A stretch of DNA of 64,000 bases from Pseudopyrenochaeta lycopersici. Lineage: Eukaryota; Ascomycota; Dothideomycetes; Pleosporales; Pseudopyrenochaetaceae. The stretch is taken from assembly GCA_003313425.1 (NCBI GenBank), contig NHZP01000066.1:185266-249265 (forward strand), read 5' to 3'. The notes under the pieces are model-generated. The model did no database searches and was not told the origin of the DNA. It saw only the letters and a program-made list of their open reading frames with translations. Shown in pieces: positions 55,332 through 64,000 of the stretch; the first letter of the stretch is position 1; each line of letters starts with the position of its first letter. The translations under genes and the position numbers were made by a program.

Positions 55332-56038
55332 ATGGAAGCGCCTTTGCCACCACGGTATCACCGCAACGGAATCATTTGTCATCGAGTTCAAAAACGCTCA
55401 AGATATGCTAAAGTGTAAGTGAGCTAGAGGTTCGCTTGCCCCTGGCAAACGTATTGAATCAATCGCGGTTTAGATGGTATCGGAACCGAGAAAGCTCCCC
55501 CTTCTTACGGCTACCAGCCGAGATCCGCTGCATGATTTACGAGTATCTGCTCGGCGGCAAAACAATATATGTCCAAGCGAGGGACAATACAACATCATAT
55601 AGGAAATATTTCCAATGTATCGTTTATAGCCAGGGTGTCAACCCATATGACGCACAAATACAATCTGAGCAACCACGACCACCTTTTGAAAAATGCATGA
55701 CGCTACTCAACGGCGCGTGCCGCCAGCTCTACAAGGAGACTGCTATTTTACCTTACAAACGCAACACTTGGGCGTTTGCGAATCGCCACGATTTTTTAAA
55801 TTTCGTTGGGCCGCGGGGTCCGCTTCCTCCTCCTCATCGAAAGTCCTTAAGGTCACTATTTCTTCGTGGAGTACCGGTGAAGTCTGAACTCAAACCCCTC
55901 ATCGGCGTGAAGACGATATGGATAGATTGTGAGCACTGGACTGAAAGGTACGATATTGAGACCAGGCAAAACACCCACCGCACAGAGAAGACAACAGACG
56001 AAGTTAAGAGGTTGCCAAGCGGGCATTGGTTTTGGTAA
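55332..56038 (+). CDS. 2EXR/DUF7730-like fungal protein, 215 aa, 2 exons
   Basis: Exon 55332-55414 is joined to 55474-56038 by a 59-nt intron (GTAAGT ... TTGAATC ... GGTTTAG). The longer open frame that starts at 55436 has no ATG, which supports the spliced model. The product has the typical opening of these fungal F-box-related proteins: RNRESSPFLRLPAEIRCMIYE followed by YLLGGKTIYV. Further on come LLNGACRQLYKETAILPYKR and NTWAFANRHDFLNFV, where the family checks earlier 'taken' residues, and SLRSLFLRGVP. Function in the family is poorly known, possibly a substrate adaptor. No lesion is seen. Confidence 0.75.
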
Positions 56039-56968
56039 TCAGACCGCTGGGGAATTTTTTAGAGACAAAGCAGTGTGTTGCCTAAGGGAATGATAAGATA
56101 GGGGTCTTTGTGTCACTTGAAGGGCTGAAGTAGCCACAAATAACGTGTCCCACCAGTCCACCAGTGCTCCGTGCGCCCCACCAGAAACCCCAAGGACAAG
56201 TGAAAGGATGGACAAGCAAGAACAGCGTCCTAAACGCGGTACTGGACTTCACGGAAGCGTCTAAGAGATTTACATCTCAGAGGATTATCAACCGACCGTC
56301 AAACGAGCTAAGGTATCGCTTATTACTTCGACAGATGCTGAGGCCATGCAGCAATCCCCTGCTACGTTGATGCGTACAAGCCTTTCTCCTTTCCATGAAG
56401 ACTCATCGGTCACACTGTCTGCCAACTCTTCAGCGACTGAGCCCGCAGCGGAAGCGTTCGCAAGAAGTCATGACCGACAGCGAGGGTGTATAGCAACTTC
56501 ATTTACTCACCAAGAAGTAACGAGTGAGACGGAGCACCAAATGGTCAGTTGCTTACGCCTTGCAACAAATAGGTAGCTAATGCGTAAACTAGCCCGGAAA
56601 ATGTTCTCGTTGTACTTGCGAGAAATGTGTGGTCGATGAGAATCGTTTTGCTACAACGACATTCTATGAGGAGCTTCCGGGACCCCAGTGCACTTGCAAT
56701 CATCGAATTCATGGCCATAGTATCATCACCTAAGTAAGAGGGGTAATAGCTCTTTGGAGGAAGGAGGAAGGAGGAGGAGGTTTCTACTACCTTTTGATAT
56801 TAGAGGTAGAATCGGAACTTCCGACGAGTCTTTGCCTTGCAGCGCGGCAGCTTTCGCGCAGACAGGTATAAAGGGACATGTCTGCTACATCATTCCAACT
56901 TCTGTCGTTCAGATCTCTCCCTTATCGTTGACTTATCTTTATCCACGGCTATTCCTATTTCCCCTGCG
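56039..56968. other. Gene-free region
   Basis: No supported gene. A GGA-rich purine stretch at about 56,755-56,781 is the only notable feature. The end of the broken minus-strand gene follows. Confidence 0.45.
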
Positions 56969-58527
56969 TCATCCATCACCCTTCCCGCCGAACGCCAAAC
57001 TCCGCCTCTTGAAACTTGTCCTAACATCCTTCCTCTGCGCATCCAATATCTTCCACTCTTCATCCAGCTCTTGAAGCTGCAACTGCAGCAATTCGCGCTT
57101 CTGGTCGATATTGTTCATGCGTTTCGTAAGATCCAGATCTTTAGACTTTGTGCGAGCAATATTCTCGGCCACCAAGCGTGTAAGATCATCAAATTCCGCG
57201 TCTTCGACGTTACGCTTGGTTCCATGCGGTGATTGACTGTCGGCAGTGTTTGACATACTGACTGGTTGCTCCTCGTGAGCAGTGGGTGATGGGCAAGGCA
57301 CAGTCCTAAATGTGACAGCTGGTGTGTTCCCAGATTCGGTTTGCTTTGCAGGCGCAACATGCGGCGCTTTCACAGCAGCAGGCCCCATGTGCTTAGCAAC
57401 GTATTCAAGCGCGCTGCGCAAGCGCCTAGGATACCGTAAGCTTTCGTTTCTCTAAGCACGCAGTTCTTCGCTATACCAGCAGCGATGAAATACCATTTTA
57501 CCATAATCGTGAGCCGTGCTTTCCCAGCTTGGTCGATGCCTTGAGACGCTTTGGAAAAAGTCTTGTTGAAGGGATGCAGAATGCTTTGTTTAGCAACATC
57601 TTTGGAGGAGATGTTTCCTTTGACGCGCCCGTGCGTGTCTTCGAGATAGAACTTGATTCCGTGAAAGTCGCCTGACGGTCGCATATATACATAAATGTCG
57701 TCGTGTGTTTCCGCATGACGGCCAACGAACAGTTTCTTTGGCTGGGCCTCAGGAAGGAAGTCCTGGTCGACAAATTGAACTTCGTCTGGGTCAGGTATGT
57801 TTCCTAGAAGGTATAGCGCATTATATGAATCCAAATACTTGTGCAGCTTGTTCAAATCGGCACCTTTATCTTCACTCACACCGGCTGATGGGATTTCGCC
57901 TGATATAGCCAGCCGTTGAGTTGTCAATGATTCGGCAGCCATGTTCGTCTTTTCGCTCACATTGACGCAGTGAGCCGATCGCAAGCCATAAGCGCTCCGA
58001 GGGTTTGCAGGCTCCGAGCTGTCCTCAGTCATCATTGGTGTTTTACGTGACCCCTCGAATTCCTTCTCAGCATGTTGGCCCGCATCAATCTTCTTTAGCG
58101 CCTCGTGGAATTGTGGGCAATAATTAATATAATCGCATTCTATACCGTGTTCGATTAGGCCCATAAAATACCATTGGATGACGACACTGAAATTGCTTGT
58201 TCCCGGTTGAGAAATGTCGGCGTTGTACTTGAACGGTGGATTGAGCGGCAATCTCACTACCTCGTCCTGCGTAAGAGGTTGTATAGTTGACGAATCAACC
58301 GGGTCACCGACTGGCTTAAAACAATACCGCACCTCGGGCGATTTGTCGCCAAAGCGCACTGTGAAGGCAAGGATATCGCGTCCGTCATGAGTACCAATTA
58401 CAAGGGCTGTCGACGGTGTTGCTGCTGGATGAGGTATCCAATTCATGAACTCGTGGGCTGGCAGTGCGGCGAGCAGATTCTCTGCGCCGTAATAGGCGAT
58501 ACGCTGCCGAATTTTGTTGAGCGCCAT
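56969..58527 (-). pseudogene. Internally duplicated hypothetical protein, frameshifted near its end
   Basis: A frame from the ATG at 58527 runs to about 57,440, then continues one base off to a stop at 56969. The first frame contains two diverged repeats: the first ends SVVIQWYFMGLIEHGIE, the second LTIMVKWYFIAAGIAKN. Each is preceded by a strand-rich unit (LVIGTHDGRDILAFTVRFGD; LFVGRHAETHDDIYVYMRPS) and a Pro/Phe segment (LNPPFKYN; LHPFNKTF). After the shift comes LRSALEYVAKHM, the expected end of repeat 2, then a linker and a coiled coil (RELLQLQLQELDEEWKILDA). No intron joins the frames without deleting repeat 2, so a one-base lesion near 57,445 is likely. The family is unknown. Confidence 0.6.
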
Positions 58528-59765
58528 GAATTTTGTGGTTGGTGTCGTGAACGAGGCACTGCAGCTGAGAGAGCACTCGAAGTGCTACCCTAAATAGCCG
58601 AAAATAACGGAGAGAATCGATGTCTTGCCGGTAGCAGTGCTGCTCTGATCGCCTAAGTACGATGGCCGTAGTATAGTGATGAAGAATGAAGTGTCAAGAT
58701 AGGTTGTCGCTGCCGCAGAGTTGCTAACAGTCACTGCAATCCAGGGTGACCTCATACCACACCTCATTTCTCATCACGACACAGTCGAACCAGAGTTTAG
58801 AGCAAAGCTTTAGTTATTTGGACATGTACACGAGCCCCTCCGAGGTACGTACTTGCGTTGCCATAACGACAACACTAGTGAGCAAGGACCATAGTTCGAG
58901 ATCCTTCGGATTGTATTGATAATTAGCAGTTTCGACCTGCAATCATGGCTTGTGCCTGGCTAGCCCTGGTTGGTTTTCCGCAGTGGCACCCGCTCCGGTT
59001 CTGGATTCCCTATCGCTTCCGAGAACTTAATCTGATCATGGAGTGGTGCCTAACACTCCTGGCGCCTTACCACTCCGGCCCGTAGTCATGCTCCCTTGGA
59101 TACAACATCTCTCTTCATCTACGCACCTGGGAATCTAACGCCTCTCGCGCAAGTGAGGAGATGCATTCGATCCAGAAAGACGCGAAGTGATTGTCCAGTC
59201 GTTCTCAAGGTTGATATGGTTATGTCCGAAAATATGGTCGTGAGTGAGCGCGGAGCTTTGCTAATGGATGAACGCACGTCGCCCAATCAGGCTATGATTG
59301 ACGATCAACCTCAACCACGACTCTACTACGGGAATTAGAACGGGACCTACAGATATCCATCCAGATTGCGCAGCGCAGGAGACGTCATTGTTTCGGCTTA
59401 ATGGTTGCGCCTTTAGCGGATAACTGCCCCATCGTCTTGGCAACCGCGCCGCTCCAAAGTCAAAGCGACTCACTACCGCAATAAGGACCGTTCCTCGGCT
59501 TCACAACGTCGCGCAACATACTGTTATATCTTGACCGCAAGATCTTCTGATACGGTAACAGCACATCACGCCGCTTGCGGCTTCCGCAGACCTACCCTTC
59601 ACACGACCGACGAGAAGCCCTTCGTGCTTGCACCCCGCGCCATCACGCTTCTAGAGCCCGTTCGAACCTAGAAAGCACACATTGCAAGTAGTAACTGTGT
59701 TAGCAAAGACGTAAAATTGAACCAACATTAACCGTAAGCTTTCAAAGAAGCAGGACTGATTTTGA
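58528..59765. other. Intergenic between divergent genes
   Basis: No supported gene. It separates a minus-strand gene from the plus-strand chromodomain gene, so both promoters should be here. A short block CTACTACGGGAAT...GGGACCTACAG near 59,326 resembles one near 22,010 and may be repeat debris. Confidence 0.45.
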
Positions 59766-61244
59766 ATGTCTGGGGAATCTACTCTCTTATCTGATCTCTT
59801 ACTACAAATGGCTTCGGATCCAACAGCGAACAAGCGGAAGCGGAAGCGGAATTCGAAAACTCTCACCCGAAACAAACGACGTCGAATACAACTGCCTGCC
59901 TGCCCCAACGCGATCGAGCCGGAGCGGGGTCATAGCCCGGCTAGCGAGACGTTCTGGGCGGCGACGGGAATTCTGGAGGACAATGGTACCCACTATCTGG
60001 TTGAATGGGATGGTGTCGACCCAGCAACAAGAAGTTCATACGAGCCGACGTGGGAACCGCACGACTTTGTCACCCCAGCCCTAGAAGCAGAATGGAAGGA
60101 GACAAAGGCTGCTCAGAGTGACACGGCAAGACACATTCAGAGTCGAGTTCAATCGTACGGGGAAACCAGTGATCGAGTGCAATCCTCAGGCGAATCGCCG
60201 GAAGCACTGATGCCCACACAAGGGATAACGCCTGTGCACTGTCTGGTGGGGAGGGTACTTCAAAGTCAAAATTCCTTGACAGCTTCCCCACAGCAAACGC
60301 GGCAATCACGACGCGATTCTAATTCGCTCTTTGTAGGACCACAGCAGGGTGAGGGTGGGCTTGAGACTAACGACTTGCGCTCTTGTGGCGTTGTACTTAC
60401 TAGTGAGAGCAACGATGGTTCAACAAGCTACGTCATGACTGTACCGAAGGAGGAATCGAGCTGCAGCCAGCAGAACTCAGCTACGGTGAACGGTGCTGGC
60501 GATACGGATGAAGGGGTAAGCTGATCACTATCCGAGTCACGCAGGCATGGCTTGCTGACCATATGTACACAGGATCTGAGCGCTGCAGACCCGGACCCGC
60601 TGGTCCTGCGACGTAGTTCTCATTCCTTTCCTTCAAGTCCCATAGAGAGAGCCGACTCTGTTGGAGCTTCACACCAATCGTTGCAGCTTGAACTTGCAGA
60701 GAAGGTTCAGGAAGGAGGAGGCCAGGAAAGGAGGACTCGGGGGAGCCCAACTCATGAAGAGCTAGAGCCGTTGGAGCACGCCGGACAAGAGCCGCTAGAG
60801 ACTCATGCTTGTATCTTCGAGGAGAAAGAGCTCGTTTCGTCTGCGCTCTTTGTAGCCGAGAAGTTCTTGGAAGGGAGAAAACAGCAAGAGACCCAAGGCG
60901 AACCGGAGATTCGAGTGGCTTCGCCATCCACGCCTGCTAATGAGGCTATTGATGGGCAGTCGGAATTTCCGGCAGAAGCGGAACCAGTGTTACAGACGGA
61001 AGCGCAAAGGAAAACCGATCTCAAAGATGCCGTACTTGGTCTACCCTCAGCTGAGACGATCGTGGAGCAAAGCCAGGCATCGATGAGCAGTATCCGAATC
61101 CTTGGAGCGACTCTTCTTCAAGAAGCGCAATGTTACATTCAAGATGGTGTGCATACTACTTATGGAGAGCTAACTGTTCCTGCTGGCCCTAATCCGGTCA
61201 CCCCAAAAGCCACCAAGCTGTGGGGAAACGGACCGCAACTATAA
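59766..61244 (+). CDS. Chromodomain protein, CDP-2/HP1-associated type, possibly truncated
   Basis: Exon 59766-60515 is joined to 60573-61244 by a 57-nt intron (GTAAGC ... TTGCTGACC ... ACACAG), giving 473 aa. A basic stretch (residues 22-41, KRKRKRNSK, NKRRR) precedes a clear chromodomain at 63-112: FWAATGILEDNGTHYLVEWD, then YEPTWEPHDFV and ALEAEWKE. The aromatic cage positions can be matched to Trp64, Trp79 and the WEP motif. The rest is Ser/Glu-rich and disordered. Fungal relatives (N. crassa CDP-2-type) bind H3K9me and bridge HP1 to a histone deacetylase. Their C-terminal HDA-binding part is not seen here; decayed sequence follows directly. Confidence 0.7.
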
Positions 61245-61727
61245 GCCGAGGCAATCTGAGAACGGTCGCTGCACAAATAATGGACCCTCTTCTCCTATAG
61301 TTGCTAGTATGGAAGTGTCTTTAAACAGCCCAAGTAAGAGGATGCCATCGACATTAGATGACACTAGTCAGTCTCCAGAAGAGCCAGCTGCGGCTCTACG
61401 GCCTCTCCCAGGACTATCCGCGCCTGTGAATTGCGGTGGTCTACACATCTACCAAGGACCACCGCAGAACACACAACTTCCTCGGCAGAATTTGCTGCCA
61501 CCATAGACCAGCCCAAGCCTAAGAGACAATGGACTATGGAGTTCCGCGAATTACCGCACAATGAGATCCAAGACCACAGCATCGCGACCCTCGCCAATGG
61601 AACCATTTCAAAAAAAAAGTACACCAGTTCCTGGACTACACGCTCCAATGAGCAGTATGAGTGAACGTGGCAGCGTCGAGCAAGTTGGCGCTATAGAGCC
61701 AACGCGGCTAGCGTCCAAGTGGAACTG

Positions 61728-63099
61728 AAGAAGAGCAAGAGGCGATTTGTGAACCGGACTAGGACTGGCTGTATAACTTGCCGAGGGCGTAAAAGAAGTG
61801 TGACGAAGCGAAGCCTGAATGCAACAACTGCAAACGTAGTGGTTTTGTTTGCAAAGGCCATGCAAACAAGGTGCCATGGCCAGAGAATAGGCTCACAAAG
61901 CCTCTACCTTCATTGCAAGCCCAAAAACGAAATGCCCTCTGACACTCTTCAGCTCTATAGCAGATTTCAGGGCTCTGACCTCGCACATATACTCAACTGC
62001 GAGCCTAGACACGGTAGCAGCCAGAGTACTCGTCAAGAATCCCATGCGTCCATCGGAAGGGTAGGCGGTTGCGACCGACCTATTGCTGTGGAAGAACAGA
62101 AGCTTCAACCACCCGCGTCGAGCTGGGAAGCTGACCGGAGTGATCCATCCCCGTTTTGTTTCCGCCAGAGCAGCCACTGCCGTCTGCATGTTATCCTCAG
62201 CCTCTTCCTGCGCCCTGCCCTTGTTCATGACAGAGACGCATCCCATGATAACCGCCAAGTAACGCACTCTATCCAGGGTTCACGTGCACTGGGTTACAAC
62301 TCTCGCATATACCACCATGCTTCGCAGAGCGTGAGCCACATCAACACTAGTCCTCCTGCGGTAGCGGTTGGTGCCCACCAACGGACGAAACAGCCGCCTC
62401 AGCATCTATCATTGGCTACCCCAACTGCTGCGTCGCGAGGTCCGCCAGCATCCCCGTTCTGCGCCAGCGCCAAGTCTCCAGAAGACCGAGAAGCAGAAGA
62501 TGTTGGACGGTAAGCCTTTCGTGCGCTTACAACATCCAGTTGGTTTATGAGCGAATGAAATGTGCTAGTGCAGTATACCGTTTCAACAATACTGGCAATG
62601 CTATAGTTGGGGTTGCGCAGGGCACACACGAGCGCTGCTTCAAAGAGATTGTCGAGGCAAGGTGGGCTCAGCCTCGTCACGGAGAAAGCCCCGGTCGGCG
62701 GTTATCTCGGTGATGGTGCACATGTTGCTACGCCTTTTCACTGTGACTATGGCTACAACGTCTCTATTAGTGACAATGTTATCATTGGACCTGACTGCCA
62801 ACTGCTAGATTCAGCCAGGATTACCATCGGTAGGAACACTGAGATTGGCGCGCGTGTCACCATGACGACACTGGAAACACCAACAGATACAAAAGCTTTG
62901 AAAGGGAGCTACGGCACCGAAGTCGCTAAGGAGATCCGCATTGGGTGAGAACGTCTATATTGGTAACAGCTGCATCGTTGGAGCCGGAGTGCGAATTGGT
63001 AACGGTGCCATCGTTCGTTCTGGGTCTGTTGTTATGCATAACATATCGCCAGACTACATCGCCCACGGCAATCCAGCTAACATGCACAAGGCCAGTTAG
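61728..63099 (+). pseudogene. Zn2Cys6 - hexapeptide acetyltransferase fusion pseudogene
   Basis: A Zn2Cys6 cluster (RTRTGCITCRGRKR, then one base off CDEAKPECNNCKRSGFVCKG) is followed about 570 bp later by a Mac domain start (QKTEKQKMLDGKPF) and hexapeptide repeats (VSISDNVIIGPDCQLLD, ITIGRNTEIGARVTM, VYIGNSCIVGAGVRIGNGAI), ending at a TAG (63097-63099). At least four frame changes are visible: after RKR, after GKPFVR, near RHGESP and at the extra G near 62,943. The order transcription-factor-like domain then acetyltransferase on one strand indicates an ancestral fusion. It is clearly dead. It is related to the gene at 19.7-20.5 kb. Confidence 0.75.
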
Positions 63100-63134
63100 G
63101 GGCCCTATTACTGTCATGCATAGGCTAGAATAGA

Positions 63135-63567
63135 GAGCTGACACTCTTGGAAGGTGGACAACCTTGTTAATGTAGGCCTCTTGGCTTAGGTAAAGTATTC
63201 TGTTCTGACGGTCTCGTTGGATGGACATCCCGAGGTAATAGCTGCAGGGTCCAAGGTCCGTCATCTGGAAACGATTTCGAAGGGCTCTTTTTATCCTTTT
63301 TATCTCTGCAATGCTTGGACCGACGATCAATAGGTCATCCACGTATACCGCAATGTACATATTGCTTCGCACAAAGATACCGAGGTCGGCATTAATTAGC
63401 TCAAAGCCGACGCCACACAGGAAGTTGGTTAAGGTTTGATACCAGATGCGAGGCGCTTGCCTTAAGCCGTAGAGCGCCTTCCGAAGCTTGCAGACCCTCG
63501 GCGTACCATCCGCCCTGTTCACGCTCAGGGTTCGGTGGTTAATGGCGGGAACGTGCGCTGTGTGCAT
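63135..63567 (-). pseudogene. Copia reverse-transcriptase relic
   Basis: The minus strand reads CKLRKALYGLRQAPRIWYQT, YIAVYVDDLLIVG, FQMTDLGPCSYYLGM and ILYLSQEAYINKVV: the RVT_2 core with the YVDD catalytic motif. It is cut at both ends: no integrase upstream, and below 63135 it runs into the acetyltransferase pseudogene, which is on the other strand. The motif itself is not mutated. Confidence 0.85.
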
Positions 63568-64000
63568 GCGGCGTCAGGGTTCTCGTCGTGTAGCCAGATT
63601 CTCCATTTCCATTACCGGTTTATGATGTGAAAAAAGATTAAACCTCCTGGTCTCCTGAACATCTCAGAGCAGATGAAGGCAATTCTGGAAAAGGGAAGTT
63701 GTTAAATTCAGTCCTGACTTCATTGTGTGTTAGGGATAGCCCTAATTGGTCACATGGGTCTAATTGCAGAAAGGTTTCTTTGCAAATAACCTTAAGTTAC
63801 TTAAGTTGATGGACATTTTCTTCCCATGATTGGTACAACAAGTTAAATGACTTAAGCTGGGTGGTGAGCAAAAATACCTACAAAATTGCTCTATATAATG
63901 TGCATCCCTTTCTAACGGAACAACCGCCGTAACGGACAAATAGGGAGGGATGTTAAGCAAAATCTGAGAAATTAATACAAAAACATGCAATGTATGGATT
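63568..64000. other. Window end, no gene seen
   Basis: No supported gene or repeat. ACTTAAG is repeated several times between 63,790 and 63,855, with no recognised role. Confidence 0.4.

Noticed and set aside
55436..55473. Upstream extension of the 2EXR-like frame
   Set aside because: It has no ATG and lies in a 59-nt intron; a 5' exon at 55332-55414 joins in frame.
1..64000. Starship giant transposon
   Set aside because: No tyrosine-recombinase captain (DUF3435) frame is present, and no boundary pair was found.

Overview
The window is nuclear DNA of a filamentous ascomycete, most likely a dothideomycete of the Pleosporales type. The evidence is short spliceosomal introns of 47-72 nt with CTAAC/CTGAC-like branch sites, a HET-domain protein, Pth11-type seven-helix receptors, a CFEM-like receptor, an OrsD-like relic, and typical fungal hAT, Tc1/mariner, pogo/Fot, Tad1-like LINE, Copia and MULE sequences. 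Several copies carry stop codons and C-to-T-type differences like those left by repeat-induced point mutation (RIP). The species cannot be fixed from the sequence alone.

Layout. 1-8.1 kb: two small hypothetical genes and an 812-codon gene whose 3' end was hit by a 3,073-bp hAT element (hAT-1) with a perfect 8-bp target duplication. 10.2-18.4 kb: a pogo relic, arm A of a 740-bp inverted repeat, a six-exon CFEM/rhodopsin-type receptor gene, Copia and HET relics, the 3' end of a third membrane-protein gene, and a seven-exon Pth11-like receptor gene on the minus strand. 19-23.2 kb: a MULE relic, a hexapeptide O-acetyltransferase gene and a pogo relic. 23.9-27.7 kb: a coiled-coil hypothetical gene, a 45-bp-arm palindromic repeat, and a two-exon PD-(D/E)XK-type protein gene. 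28.3-33.5 kb: Tc1 and OrsD-like relics, then a large intact HET gene. 34.6-39.3 kb: a pogo C-terminal relic and a LINE 3' end split by an apparently intact hAT (hAT-2). 40.4-44.9 kb: a broken carboxylesterase and a small two-exon hypothetical gene. 45.1-47.85 kb: an AT-rich, RIP-like degraded hAT (hAT-3). 49.5-52.45 kb: a minisatellite, arm B of the inverted repeat carrying a solo-LTR-like insert, and an intact Tc1 element. 52.8-56 kb: a small hypothetical gene, a CorA-like C-terminus, LINE endonuclease and ferric-reductase relics, and a 2EXR/DUF7730-like gene. 57-63.6 kb: an internally duplicated protein broken by a frameshift, a chromodomain protein, a Zn2Cys6-acetyltransferase fusion pseudogene, and a Copia reverse-transcriptase relic.

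The genes do not form a biosynthetic pathway. They look like accessory content between nested transposons: surface sensing (7TM receptors), self/non-self recognition (HET), chromatin (chromodomain), nuclease-like and acetyltransferase genes, many truncated or decaying. The best-supported observations are structural. Three hAT families have exact 8-bp target duplications. A 39-kb segment is flanked by inverted repeats, and one arm keeps the empty site of an insertion that is filled in the other. Two of the hATs can be removed on paper to recover continuous host reading frames. Apparent frameshifts in several genes resolve as introns; others are real lesions.
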